A stretch of DNA of 64,000 nt from Mesorhizobium neociceri (GCF_013520985.1 NZ_JACDTY010000001.1:434001-498000); one strand, 5' to 3'; positions 39,601 through 48,626 are shown, counted from the stretch's first letter. Numbers and translations are program-made. Notes: a model not told the origin generated them from the letters alone.

Positions 39601-40806
39601 ATGACCAGTAATGCCGAAACCATGACGCGCGACAATGAACTCGGCGGCCGCGCCGGGATGGCCGTTGCCGCCATGATCGCAGGTCTGTTCGCCGGCAGCA
39701 CGGCGCTAACGCCGCTTTACGTCATCTACAAGCAGGCGTTCGGCTTCTCGCAGATCACGCTGACGTTGGTCTATGCCGTCTATGTCGTCGGCAATCTTGG
39801 CGCGTTGCTGATGTTCGGACGCCTTTCCGACGGCATTGGCCGCCGGCCGGCAGCACTGGCAGCGATGGCAGTGGCGGTGGTCAGCGCGTTGGTGTTCCTG
39901 TTGGCCGAGAATGTCGCCTGGCTCGATGTCGCCCGCATCCTGAGCGGGCTTGGCATTGGCGTCGGTGCGGGAACCGGCACCGCCTGGCTCGCGGAGTTGA
40001 TCGAGGGTGAGGACAAATCGCGCGCGGCCGTTATCGCCACCAGTACCAACTTCGTTGGCCTCGGCCTTGGCGCGCTGGTATCGGGGCTGCTCGGCGAATA
40101 CGCGCCTTGGCCGTTGAGGCTGACGTTTGCGGTCTATCTTGCCTTGCTCGTGGTGGTGACGCTGCTGATCTGGCGCACCCGCGAAACGGTCTCGCGGCCG
40201 GGGAGGTTGGCCGATGTTTCGCTGCAGCCGCGGCTGTCGGTTCCGGCTGACATCCGCGCCGCTTTCGTAGCGCCGGCCGTCACCGGTTTCGGCGCCATGG
40301 CGCTGGTCGGCTTTTATGCGGCACTTGCGCCGAGCATCCTGGCGCAGCAGCTGCATGTGGCCAACCATGCCGAGGCCGGCGGGCTGTTCTTCGAACTGTC
40401 GATCGTTGCGGCCGTGACCATCCTAGGCACGACCAGACTGTCCAGCCGCGCCGGCATGCTGGCGGCGCTGGCGCTGATGATCCCGGCGGTGGCGCTGGTG
40501 GTTGCGGCGCAGATCTTTGCCTCGATGTCGCTGATGATTGCCGCCACTGCTTTGTGCGGCGTGACTGCGGCGCTCGGCTATCGCGGCGGCCTGCAAGTGG
40601 TGAACCAGATCGCGCCTGCGGATCGCCGTGCCGAAGTGGTGTCGGCATTCTTCATCTGCTGCTTCTGCGGCAATGCGCTGCCGGTCATCGGCATCGGCCT
40701 GCTGTCGAGCTGGACCAGCGCCGCCACCGCAAGCCTGGCCTTCGCCGGCATGATCACCGTCTTCTCGGTCGTAGCACTGGGATTCGGCGCCAAATACGCG
40801 CGCTGA
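39601..40806 (+). CDS. MFS transporter
   Basis: This 401-residue protein has about twelve membrane helices and the major-facilitator loop 2-3 motif GRLSDGIGRRPAAL. The fourth helix region SGLGIGVGAGTGTAWLAELI fits drug:H+ antiporters. The second half contains RGGLQVVNQIAPADRRAEVVS, as its ends show. Start ATG 39601 lies 41 bp after the EcfG promoter, so stress control is likely. Substrate is unknown. Its stop is 3 bp from the convergent MATE stop. Confidence 0.88.
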   Translation: MTSNAETMTRDNELGGRAGMAVAAMIAGLFAGSTALTPLYVIYKQAFGFSQITLTLVYAVYVVGNLGALLMFGRLSDGIGRRPAALAAMAVAVVSALVFLLAENVAWLDVARILSGLGIGVGAGTGTAWLAELIEGEDKSRAAVIATSTNFVGLGLGALVSGLLGEYAPWPLRLTFAVYLALLVVVTLLIWRTRETVSRPGRLADVSLQPRLSVPADIRAAFVAPAVTGFGAMALVGFYAALAPSILAQQLHVANHAEAGGLFFELSIVAAVTILGTTRLSSRAGMLAALALMIPAVALVVAAQIFASMSLMIAATALCGVTAALGYRGGLQVVNQIAPADRRAEVVSAFFICCFCGNALPVIGIGLLSSWTSAATASLAFAGMITVFSVVALGFGAKYAR

Positions 40807-40809
40807 ACC

Positions 40810-42282
40810 TCACCCGTTCGGCGTCTCGGGAGCCATGTTGGCGCGCTGGCGCGGAATGCCGAGGCCGGTGTCGGGCGGCTCGCCGGCGGCCGGCCGGTCT
40901 TCGATCATGTGCATGGTTCGCCAGTGGCCGAAGCGATAGTAGGCGGCGGCCAGCACCAGCGAGGTGATCGAGCCCGCCGGAAAGCTCCACCACAGTGCTT
41001 CCTCGCCGATGACGCCGCGCATGAAATAGGCAAAGCCGGTGCGAACGACCAGCACCGAAATGACCAGGATGATCAGCGGCGGCATCACGGCACCGGTGGC
41101 GCGCACGGTGGCGAACAGCACGATGGTGATGCCGAACAGGATGAACGACCAGGACGCCGCCTTGTTGATGTAGGCGGCGATGTCGATCGCGGTGCTGTCG
41201 CCGCTGAGGAACAGGCCGAGCACCGGCCTGTCGAAGAAGAACAACAGCGCCACCAGCGCGCCGGTGAGCACGAGGTTGAAGCCGACGCCGGAGGCGGCGA
41301 TGCGGCCGATCCGGTCCCAGCGCCCGGCGCCGACATTTTGCGCCGCCATCGAAGAGACCGCGGCGCCGATCGCCAGTGCCGGCATCTGGATGTAGGTCCA
41401 CAGCTGCGCGGCGATGCCGTAGGCTGCGGCGACCTGCGAGCCGTAGGAATTGACGATGCCCATCACCGTCAGCGCTGCCGCCGAAATCACGATCATCTGC
41501 AGACCCATCGGCACTCCCTTGAAGACGACGATCCTGAGCAGTGTCGGGTCCGGCCGCAGCAGAGCGAGGTCGGCGCCAGCAATCCGTAGCGGATGCTTAC
41601 GGGCATAAAGCACGACGAGGATGGCGATCACGCTCACCGTCTGGCCGATCAGTGTCGAGGTGGCGGAGCCGGCAATGCCGAGCTCGGGGAAAGGGCCAAT
41701 GCCGCGGATCAGCAACGGGTTGAGCACGATATCGAGGACCACGGCGAGCGCCATGAAAAAGAATGGCGTGCGCGAGTCACCGGCGCCGCGCAGCACCGTC
41801 ATGACGAAGGACAGAAGGTTCATCATCGGCACGGCGACGAAGATGATGCGCAGATAGGAGCGCGCCAGCGGCAGAGCGTCGGGCGGTGTTCCCAGCGTGT
41901 TGAGGATGGCGTCGACCCAGATCCAGCCGCAGACGGCGAAGACCACCGAGACGAGGAAGAAGAAGGTGGCGCTGGTGCCGACGATGCGGCGCGCTTCGGG
42001 CAGGTCGCGGGCGCCGACCGATTGCGCCACCAGGATGGTCGCCGCCATGCCGATGCCGAACACCGTGCCGAGGATGAGGAACAGCACCAGATTGGCGTTG
42101 GAGGTCGCGGCCAGCGCCGATTCCCCGAGGAAGCGGCCGACCCAGACGGCATTGATCGAACCGTTGAGCGACTGCAGCACGTTGGAACCAAGCACCGGCA
42201 GCGCGAACAAAAGCAGCGTGCGCGGGATCGGGCCGCTGGTCAGGTCGACGGTGCGCCGGCGCGGGGGCATTTTTTCGTCCAT
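40810..42282 (-). CDS. MATE family efflux transporter
   Basis: The 490-residue protein has about twelve membrane helices in two related halves, the MATE arrangement. Visible blocks are LFALPVLGSNVLQSLNG near helix 1, VGRFLGESALAATSNAN, and in the second half GVPMGLQMIVISAAALTVMG. It would export cationic drugs or metabolites with Na+ or H+. ATG 42282 (MDEKMPPRRRTVDL) is chosen because the hydrophobic core begins soon after it; the open frame continues upstream without homology. Confidence 0.92.
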   Translation of the reverse strand: MDEKMPPRRRTVDLTSGPIPRTLLLFALPVLGSNVLQSLNGSINAVWVGRFLGESALAATSNANLVLFLILGTVFGIGMAATILVAQSVGARDLPEARRIVGTSATFFFLVSVVFAVCGWIWVDAILNTLGTPPDALPLARSYLRIIFVAVPMMNLLSFVMTVLRGAGDSRTPFFFMALAVVLDIVLNPLLIRGIGPFPELGIAGSATSTLIGQTVSVIAILVVLYARKHPLRIAGADLALLRPDPTLLRIVVFKGVPMGLQMIVISAAALTVMGIVNSYGSQVAAAYGIAAQLWTYIQMPALAIGAAVSSMAAQNVGAGRWDRIGRIAASGVGFNLVLTGALVALLFFFDRPVLGLFLSGDSTAIDIAAYINKAASWSFILFGITIVLFATVRATGAVMPPLIILVISVLVVRTGFAYFMRGVIGEEALWWSFPAGSITSLVLAAAYYRFGHWRTMHMIEDRPAAGEPPDTGLGIPRQRANMAPETPNG

Positions 42283-42451
42283 GGCGGGCACTCGGCGCTG
42301 TCTCAGTCCGGTCGTAATGATCGCCGATTTAGTGGGCAAGGTCGATGCGGCATCGGAACATTCCGCTTTGCGTGCCTGCGCCAATCAGGTTCTCAAAGCA
42401 TCCCGAATGGGATATGGATCGTCGCCGTGTGGGGCGCAAACCGGGGGGATC

Positions 42452-43246
42452 ATGTCTGACAATCCGCTGTTTTCTGAGCGTCTGAACCGGCGCGCGTTTC
42501 TCGGCGCATCCGCTTTGAGCGCGGCCTCCGTGGCTCTTGCGGCCTGCACCACCACGGACGTCGTCACGCCGCCAGCGGCAGCGCCGCCGCCGCCAAGCGA
42601 CTCGGCTTTCGGCGCTGCCGAAAGCATGTATGCGGCGCGCGTCGACGAGGGTTATCAGCTGCCGGCGATCCCGGTGGCCAAGCTCGATCCGAAGTTCGTG
42701 CGCCAGATCGTGGCAGACCCGACCGGTGAAAAACCCGGCACCATCGTCGTCGATACCTCCGAGCATTTCCTCTATCTGGTGCGCGATGGCGGCACGGCTA
42801 TCCGCTATGGCGTCAGCGTCGGCAAGGCCGGTTTCGGATGGACCGGCAGCGCCGTGGTCCAGGCCCGCAAGAAGTGGCCGGTGTGGACGCCGCCGCCGGA
42901 AATGATTCAGCGCCGCCCCGAACTGGCGAAGTACAAGGATGGCATGCCGCCGGGACCGCAGAGCCCGCTCGGCGCCCGTGCGCTCTATCTGTTCCGCGAC
43001 GGCAAGGACACAATGTACCGGCTGCACGGCACGCCGGAATGGGATTCCATCGGCAAGAACGCATCGTCGGGCTGCGTGCGCTTCATGAACCAGGACATCA
43101 TCGACCTCTACAGCCGGGTCAACGGCGTCGCCCAGGTCTATGTGCGGCCGAACCTTTCGGCTGCGGGCAAGATCACCGCGGTGTCGAACAGGACCGCCGA
43201 GCCGATCGATGCCGGCGTGCCGAAGGACGCCGAGATCTTGAAGTAA
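42452..43246 (+). CDS. L,D-transpeptidase (YkuD domain), Tat-like signal with lipobox
   Basis: The 264-residue protein has an N-terminal RRAFLGASALSAASVALAAC: twin arginines followed by a hydrophobic stretch ending in a lipobox Cys32, so it is probably an exported lipoprotein. A Pro-rich linker leads to the YkuD domain with the catalytic set His192 (YRLHGTPEWDS) and Cys208 in SSGCVRF (SHGCVRM is commoner). L,D-transpeptidases form 3-3 cross-links in peptidoglycan or anchor lipoproteins to it. GGGGGGAT precedes the ATG. A terminator follows. Confidence 0.9.
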   Translation: MSDNPLFSERLNRRAFLGASALSAASVALAACTTTDVVTPPAAAPPPPSDSAFGAAESMYAARVDEGYQLPAIPVAKLDPKFVRQIVADPTGEKPGTIVVDTSEHFLYLVRDGGTAIRYGVSVGKAGFGWTGSAVVQARKKWPVWTPPPEMIQRRPELAKYKDGMPPGPQSPLGARALYLFRDGKDTMYRLHGTPEWDSIGKNASSGCVRFMNQDIIDLYSRVNGVAQVYVRPNLSAAGKITAVSNRTAEPIDAGVPKDAEILK

Positions 43247-43274
43247 GGCATCAGCGATGCGCTGAGCGCCGACA

Positions 43275-43308
43275 AAAAAAGCGGACGCGCCAGCGCGTCC
43301 GCTTTTTT
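43275..43308. terminator. Bidirectional intrinsic terminator
   Basis: AAAAAAGCGGACGCGC and GCGCGTCCGCTTTTTT are complementary, forming a GC-rich stem with an A-run on one side and a T-run on the other. It lies 28 bp after the L,D-transpeptidase stop and 17 bp before the stop of the convergent esterase, so it can serve both. Confidence 0.85.
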
Positions 43309-43325
43309 CTGTCTGTTGTCTTCGA

Positions 43326-44807
43326 TTACTTCTTGGCGAGGCCCGGCAGCGTGACCTGATAGACCAGGAACATCGTGTCGACATCGGCGCCGTCCTCGGC
43401 CTTGTAGGGCGCGCCGACCTGAAAACCGTCCTGGGCGAGGAAGTCGTTGTCGTTGCCGACGACCAGGAAATAGTCATCGGGCAGCGCCGGATCGAGCACG
43501 CTGACCACCGACATCGCCTCCCACTTCTCCGACAGGTTGTTCTTGTCGTTCGGCGCGCCGTCATGCAGGCCGAAGCGGCCGAGTTCCTTGTTGTCGTTGA
43601 TGTCGATGAACGGCGTCAGCTTGGCCGGGGTCACCGAGGGGTCGAGGACGCCCTTGGGCGCGACCGGCTTGTCGGCGGCATCGAAGGCGCCGCCGGCGAT
43701 GTCGGTCGCGGCCGAGACATCGACGACGAAGATCTGGCGCACCAGCGAGGTGTCGCCCTTCACGCCCTGGCCGTTGCCGCTGTCGCGCGCCAGCATCAGG
43801 AAGGTCTTGTCGGAGAGCGCGACGATCTCGCTCTGCGCGGCGATCTTGGTCTTGCCCTTGTCGTCCTTGAACACCGGCAGCGGCACGACATATTCGTGCG
43901 CCAGCTTGAGGTGAGCCGGGTCGGAGGCATCATAGACCAGCGCGCGGGTGTTCTGGCGCGTCGCGCCGGAATCGCCGCCATCCTGGCGGGGCGCCGACTG
44001 CAGCACCGCGATCAGCGACTTGCCGTCCGGCGTCAGCGCCATTCCTTCGAGGCCCTGGTTGTTCTGGCGGCCGGTCTCGGGATCCTTCGGATCGGGTTCG
44101 GCGGCACCGGGGCCTGGATTGTCGGAGGCGAAGTTCGGCTTGCCCTTGCGCGTCGGCACCAAAGCGGCCGGTGGCTGCGTCGCCGACATCAGATGGCCGT
44201 CGGCCGAGAAGCGGTAGATGTTGGGGCCGTATTCGTCGGAGATGAACATGGTGCCGTCGGGCAGCCGCGCGATCGCCTCATTGTCGAGCGCCAGCTTGCC
44301 GTTGGCCTCGGGGAGGATCGGCAGCTCGCCGCTCGCCGCGCGCACGCCGTTGAGCGGATCAAGGCCGGTAGCGTCGGCGCCCTTGTCGTCGGTCAAAAGC
44401 AGGGAATCGGCCAGCGTCGCCTTGACGCCGGTCTGTTCCTGGCCGGCGGCGGGCGCAGCACCCAGGGCGGTCGGCGTGAGTTCGATAGCAATGGTGTTGA
44501 GGCGCGGCCGGTAGTCGGTGGTGCCGACGACATTGTAGCCACGATCCGGCAGCAGCCAGAGCGAACCCTTGTAGCCATTGGCGTCATGCGTCCAGCTTGC
44601 GGCGTCGATCGACATGCCGGAGCCGGAGCCGAAGGTCTCGCCGAACTTGTCCTTCAGGTCGGCCGGAATGCGGCCGACGCCTACCAGGCCCTTGTTGACA
44701 AAGCTGACACCGCCAACGGTGGCGGTGCTGTCGGCAAGGGCAGGGGTCAGGGCGGTAAACAGCGCCAATGCGGCGCCGAGCGACACGGTTCGGTGCGAGA
44801 TTTTCAT
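43326..44807 (-). CDS. Esterase-like / phytase-like secreted beta-propeller protein
   Basis: The 493-residue product has a signal peptide (SLGAALALFTALTPALADS, cut near residue 26). The rest matches the esterase-like activity of phytase family (PF13449). Visible blocks include GFGSGSGMSIDAASW-type N-terminal motifs, LPDGTMFISDEYGPNIYRF, GLEGMALTPDGKSLIAVLQS and the C-terminal KWEAMSVVSVLD. It is exported, probably periplasmic or extracellular, and may hydrolyse phosphate esters. The start ATG 44807 is supported by the signal peptide; the upstream open frame is not. Confidence 0.88.
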   Translation of the reverse strand: MKISHRTVSLGAALALFTALTPALADSTATVGGVSFVNKGLVGVGRIPADLKDKFGETFGSGSGMSIDAASWTHDANGYKGSLWLLPDRGYNVVGTTDYRPRLNTIAIELTPTALGAAPAAGQEQTGVKATLADSLLLTDDKGADATGLDPLNGVRAASGELPILPEANGKLALDNEAIARLPDGTMFISDEYGPNIYRFSADGHLMSATQPPAALVPTRKGKPNFASDNPGPGAAEPDPKDPETGRQNNQGLEGMALTPDGKSLIAVLQSAPRQDGGDSGATRQNTRALVYDASDPAHLKLAHEYVVPLPVFKDDKGKTKIAAQSEIVALSDKTFLMLARDSGNGQGVKGDTSLVRQIFVVDVSAATDIAGGAFDAADKPVAPKGVLDPSVTPAKLTPFIDINDNKELGRFGLHDGAPNDKNNLSEKWEAMSVVSVLDPALPDDYFLVVGNDNDFLAQDGFQVGAPYKAEDGADVDTMFLVYQVTLPGLAKK

Positions 44808-44937
44808 GGAGATCCTCTTTGTGACAAAGCCTTGAGCGGCGCAAAGGGCCCCGCATCGCATCGACGATGTCGCCCTCTCGCAAAGCGGTCTAGGACGCGA
44901 ACATGATACTTGCGTGACAGGTGGGGCCACCTGCTGG

Positions 44938-44963
44938 GGAACCATTCCTGATCTTGATCCGTT
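44938..44963 (+). promoter_or_regulatory. EcfG (RpoE2) general-stress promoter upstream of EncFtn-family gene
   Basis: GGAAC (44938-44942) and CGTT (44960-44963) with a 17-bp spacer match the alphaproteobacterial general-stress consensus exactly. The predicted transcription start lies about 55 bp before the ATG at 45028, and GGAGAGGA precedes that ATG. No other strong promoter was seen in the 220-bp gap to the divergent esterase gene. Confidence 0.72.
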
Positions 44964-45027
44964 GCAGCCGAGCCCTGGCGCCGCTTCCGATCGATCGGCG
45001 AGGGCAGGGGATCAGGAGAGGACGAAA

Positions 45028-45342
45028 ATGGGTTTCGATCAGTATCACGAACCGCCGCAAGAACTGACGCAGAAGGTGCGGACTTTTGCCCGCATGATCA
45101 GCTCGCTGATCGAGGAAGCGGAGGCGATCGGCTGGTACGAGCAGCGCATGTCGGTGGAGAAGGATCCTCAGGCCAAGGCGATCATGAAGAGCGCGCAAGG
45201 CGAGGAGTTCAAGCATTTCGGCATGGATCTCGAATTCCTGCTGCGCCAGAAGAAGGACTGGCGGGCGGAACTGAAGGAAATCCTGTTCACGACGGGTGAT
45301 ATCGTCAAGGCCGGCGAGAAGGGCGAGAAGAAGGTGGATTGA
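45028..45342 (+). CDS. Encapsulated-ferritin (EncFtn) family ferroxidase-like protein, no shell gene nearby
   Basis: The 104-residue protein matches the EncFtn family, the two-helix ferritin-like cargo of encapsulin nanocompartments. The sequence runs HEPPQELTQKV, then EEAEAIGWYEQR and EEFKHFGMDLEFLLR. Against the Rhodospirillum rubrum EncFtn numbering (offset 2), the metal ligands Glu32, Glu62 and His65 are all kept, as Glu30, Glu60 and His63, as are Trp-Tyr (Trp36-Tyr37). The C-terminus GEKGEKKVD has no evident encapsulin-targeting peptide and no encapsulin gene lies in this window. It likely oxidises Fe(II). It is a single-gene unit under an EcfG promoter. Confidence 0.85.
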   Translation: MGFDQYHEPPQELTQKVRTFARMISSLIEEAEAIGWYEQRMSVEKDPQAKAIMKSAQGEEFKHFGMDLEFLLRQKKDWRAELKEILFTTGDIVKAGEKGEKKVD

Positions 45343-45370
45343 GGCCGACCGGCCTACGTCGCGCGGCGGA

Positions 45371-46396
45371 TCAATCGCTGTCGCGTGCGATCAGCTCCAG
45401 CGGCCAGACTTCGCGGATGATGCGTGTGCCTTCGGGTCCGGCGAAGGCCGGCAGCGAGGCCAGCAGCATTTCAGCCAGCCGCCGGCCCATCGGCTCCAGC
45501 GACGGACGGAAGGCGGTCAGCGCGGGCGAAAAGTAGCGGCAAAGCGGCGTGTCGACGATGACGATCACCGCGATGTCGTGGCCGGGCCTGATGCCCATCT
45601 CGGCGAGTGCCTTGCAGCCGCCGAGCGCCATTGCGTCATTGTTGAAGATGATGGCTGTGGGCGGGTCCTTGGAGAGCATCACGCGCGGCGTCACCTGGTA
45701 GCCTCCGGCCTCGTTGATGAAGCCGTCGGCGATCAGGCCGGGGTCGACTTCGATGCCGTGCCGCTTCAGCGCCTTGCGGTAGCCGTCGAGGAACAGGTAG
45801 CCGAAGTTGAGATCATGCGAAGGGCGGATGGCGGCAATGCGGCGGTGGCCGCGCGCGACCAGCCGGTCGACGGCTTCATCACCCGCCCTCTCGAAATCGA
45901 TATCGAGCGAAGGATAGGTGTCGCCGCCGGATTGACTGCGGCCAAGCGTGGCGAAGGGAAAGCCGGCCTTGCTGAGATAGTCGATACGATCGTCTTTCCG
46001 CCGTGTATTGGCCAACACGACCGCGTCGGCCCGGCGCGTCTCAACCACGCGGCGCAGCCTCTCCTGCTGATATTGGCCGGGTTCACCCATGACGACCATC
46101 AGATCCAGGTCGTACTCGGCGAGCCGCGCCTGCAGACCGGTCAGGAACGGGATGAAGAACGGTTCGCCATATTGCTGGTCGCCGGGATGCGGTTGCAGCA
46201 TGAAGGCGATGGAACGGGTGGCGCCTTGCCGCAGGCTGCGGCCGGACTGGTTCGGCGAATAGTTCAGCTGCTTGGCGGCGGCGAGCACGCGCTGGCGGGT
46301 GTCGGCATTCACGTCAGCGCGGCCGTTCAGCGCCCGCGACACGGTGCCGATCGAAATGTTCAGGTGACGCGCAAGGTCATGGATGCTGGACGCCAA
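45371..46396 (-). CDS. LacI family transcriptional regulator
   Basis: This 341-residue regulator has an N-terminal LacI helix-turn-helix (SIHDLARHLNISIGTVSRAL) and hinge region (LNYSPNQSGRSL), followed by a periplasmic-binding-protein-like sensor domain. I chose TTG 46396 because GGGGGAG lies seven bases upstream; a GTG at 46426 is an alternative. It is divergent from the dehydrogenase-isomerase-ABC operon, with the dyad operators in between, so it should repress both directions until a sugar-derived inducer binds. Confidence 0.92.
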   Translation of the reverse strand: MASSIHDLARHLNISIGTVSRALNGRADVNADTRQRVLAAAKQLNYSPNQSGRSLRQGATRSIAFMLQPHPGDQQYGEPFFIPFLTGLQARLAEYDLDLMVVMGEPGQYQQERLRRVVETRRADAVVLANTRRKDDRIDYLSKAGFPFATLGRSQSGGDTYPSLDIDFERAGDEAVDRLVARGHRRIAAIRPSHDLNFGYLFLDGYRKALKRHGIEVDPGLIADGFINEAGGYQVTPRVMLSKDPPTAIIFNNDAMALGGCKALAEMGIRPGHDIAVIVIVDTPLCRYFSPALTAFRPSLEPMGRRLAEMLLASLPAFAGPEGTRIIREVWPLELIARDSD

Positions 46397-46505
46397 GGTC
46401 AGTTCTCCCCCTGCCTTGGCTAGCACCGGCTGCCGCTCAGGCCAAGGCTTCGGGATGATTTTTGCTGGCAGCCGATTGACATTCTACGCCATCGGGTGTG
46501 TTCTC

Positions 46506-46531
46506 GTAAACGTTTACGGGAAAACGTTTAC
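46506..46531. promoter_or_regulatory. Tandem LacI-type dyad operators
   Basis: GTAAACGTTTAC (46506-46517) is a perfect 12-bp palindrome with the central CG typical of LacI/GalR operators. GAAAACGTTTAC (46520-46531) is a near-perfect second copy with its centre 14 bp away. They sit between the LacI gene and the dehydrogenase gene, 60 bp before the latter's start. Confidence 0.85.
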
Positions 46532-46590
46532 GGTGATGCCGTGGATGCCGTGACATTCGGTCTGGAGGGACCGGACGGGAGGAATGCCGG

Positions 46591-47622
46591 ATGATGAATG
46601 CCGTCCTCGTCGGCTGTGGTGCGATGAGCAAGGCCTGGCTCGATGCCGCGAGGCAGATCGATGGGCTCGCCATTGTCGGCCTTGTCGATCTCGACGCCGA
46701 ACGGGCGAAGGCGAGGGCACGCGAATACGGGCTTGATGGCGCCGTCGTCGGAACCAATCTTGAAGCTGTCCTCGAACAGACCAAACCGCAAGCGGTATTC
46801 GATGTGGTGGTTCCCGCTGCCCGGCGCGATGTTGCCTTTGCCGCCTTTGACCACAATTGCCATCTGCTGACGGAAAAGCCGCTGGGCGACACCCCGGAAA
46901 ATGCCCGCGCCATCGTGGAGGCCGCGCGCCGGGCAGGGCGCGTCCATGCCGTGGTGCAGAACCGCCGCTATGTCGCCAATGTCAGGCGGATCAGGCGGTT
47001 TCTCGACTCCGGCGCTATCGGCAAACCGACCAGCATTCACGCGGATTTCTTCGTCGCGCCGCATTTCGGCGGCTTTCGCGAGGAAATGGCGCATGTGCTC
47101 TTGCTCGACATGGCGATCCACACATTCGACGCCGCGCGCTACATGGTCGGTGGGGAGCCCGCCGGCGTCTATTGCCAGGAATGGGAGCCGGCCAATTCCT
47201 GGTACCGGCAGGGGTCGTCGGCTAGCGCCGTCTTCGATCTCGGCGGCGGCAAGATTTTTACCTATGCCGGCTCCTGGTGCGCCGACGGTTTTCGCACCAG
47301 CTGGGAAGGCAGTTGGCGCATCGTCGCCGAGCGCGGCAGCCTGACCTGGGACGGCAGCGACGCGTTGAAGGCGGAGGCCGTGGTGCCGGGCCGCGATGGG
47401 ATTTTCGACAAAACGCAGGCCATCGAGGTGCCGGCGCTCGATCCGGCCGACCGCGTCGGCGGCCATCTCGGCATCATCAGGGATTTCATCCACGCCATCG
47501 AGACCGGCAGCGAGCCGGAGACGCGCGGCGCCGACAATATCAAAAGCCTGGCCATGGTTTTCGGTGCTATCGAAAGCGCCGAGACCGGACGCCGCGTCGC
47601 CATTGCAGAGGAAGCGTCATGA
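46591..47622 (+). CDS. Gfo/Idh/MocA family oxidoreductase
   Basis: The 343-residue NAD(P)-dependent enzyme has an N-terminal Rossmann domain (VLVGCGAMSKAWLDAA) and the family motif EKPLGDTPENARAIV, with the catalytic Lys in TEKPLG. The C-terminal GFO/IDH fold holds DMAIHTFDAARYMVGG. It likely oxidises a sugar, inositol-like or amino-sugar substrate. GGGAGGA precedes tandem ATGs at 46591 and 46594. It is the first gene of the LacI-controlled operon and overlaps the isomerase gene by 4 bp. Confidence 0.93.
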   Translation: MMNAVLVGCGAMSKAWLDAARQIDGLAIVGLVDLDAERAKARAREYGLDGAVVGTNLEAVLEQTKPQAVFDVVVPAARRDVAFAAFDHNCHLLTEKPLGDTPENARAIVEAARRAGRVHAVVQNRRYVANVRRIRRFLDSGAIGKPTSIHADFFVAPHFGGFREEMAHVLLLDMAIHTFDAARYMVGGEPAGVYCQEWEPANSWYRQGSSASAVFDLGGGKIFTYAGSWCADGFRTSWEGSWRIVAERGSLTWDGSDALKAEAVVPGRDGIFDKTQAIEVPALDPADRVGGHLGIIRDFIHAIETGSEPETRGADNIKSLAMVFGAIESAETGRRVAIAEEAS

Positions 47623-48527
47623 CGCCAAACCCGCTTCTCGACATCCGGATCGGCACCATGGTGCGGGCCAATCTCGACGACCCGGCTGCCTACATCAAGC
47701 AGATCCTGCCGCTCGGGTTCGAGAGCATCCAACCCTTCTTCTGGCAGACGCTGGGCGGCAAGGATTTGCCGCGGCTGGCCGGTGAGATTCGCGAGGCGAT
47801 CGGCGATGCCGATGTCAGCGTGTCCTCGATCGGCGTGTTCGGCAATCCGCTGGAGGATGGCGAGGTCCATCGCGGCGTGCTCGCGGCCTGGGAAACGGTG
47901 ATCGACAATGCGCATTTGTTCGGCGCTTCGATGGTCAGCGGTTTCACCGGCCGCCTGCGCGGCAAGAAGCTGACCGACAGCCTGCCGCGCTTTCGCGAGG
48001 TGTGGGGTCCGCTGGCCAAACGCGCCGCCGACAAGGGCGTGCGCATCGCCTTCGAAAACTGCGCCATGGACGGCAACTGGGCCGCCGGCGACTGGAACAT
48101 CGCCCACAATCCCGATGCCTGGGAGCTGATGTTCAACGAATTGCCCGACGACAATCTGGGTCTCGAATGGGAGCCCTGCCATCAGCTGGTCTATCTCATC
48201 GATCCGATGCCGCAGATCCGCAAATGGGCGCCGCGCATCTTCCATGTCCATGGCAAGGACGCGACCGTGCGCTGGGACGTGATCCGCGAGCATGGCGTCT
48301 TCGGCCGGCTGCCCTTCGTGCAGATGCGCACGCCGGGCTTTGGCGACAGCGACTGGACACGGGTGATCAGCGAATTGCGGCTGGCCGGCTTCAAGGGCGC
48401 CATCGACATCGAAGGCTGGCACGACCCTGTCTACCGCGGCGACCTCGAAATCACGGGTCAGCTGCGCGGGCTGGAATACCTCAAGCAATGCCGGGGAGGA
48501 GCGACCTACCTGCCGAACCCGGCGTGA
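47619..48527 (+). CDS. Sugar phosphate isomerase/epimerase (xylose isomerase-like TIM barrel)
   Basis: The 302-residue protein matches the AP endonuclease 2 / xylose isomerase-like TIM-barrel family. Metal-ligand regions are visible: IAFENCAMDG (Glu), LGLEWEPCHQL (Glu), FHVHGKDA (His), and IDIEGWHDP (Glu/His). Such enzymes isomerise or dehydrate sugar derivatives downstream of Gfo/Idh dehydrogenases. The ATG overlaps the dehydrogenase stop by 4 bp, which makes the pairing functional. The ABC transporter follows after 99 bp. Confidence 0.9.
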   Translation: MTPNPLLDIRIGTMVRANLDDPAAYIKQILPLGFESIQPFFWQTLGGKDLPRLAGEIREAIGDADVSVSSIGVFGNPLEDGEVHRGVLAAWETVIDNAHLFGASMVSGFTGRLRGKKLTDSLPRFREVWGPLAKRAADKGVRIAFENCAMDGNWAAGDWNIAHNPDAWELMFNELPDDNLGLEWEPCHQLVYLIDPMPQIRKWAPRIFHVHGKDATVRWDVIREHGVFGRLPFVQMRTPGFGDSDWTRVISELRLAGFKGAIDIEGWHDPVYRGDLEITGQLRGLEYLKQCRGGATYLPNPA

Positions 48528-48626
48528 CGGCGGCCGGCGGGAGGAGCCGGCCTAATCGTTGAGTACTTGCTGAAAGCGAATGACGAAAACCCCTCGGCTC
48601 ACCGAGGACAAAAGGGAGGAACGTGC

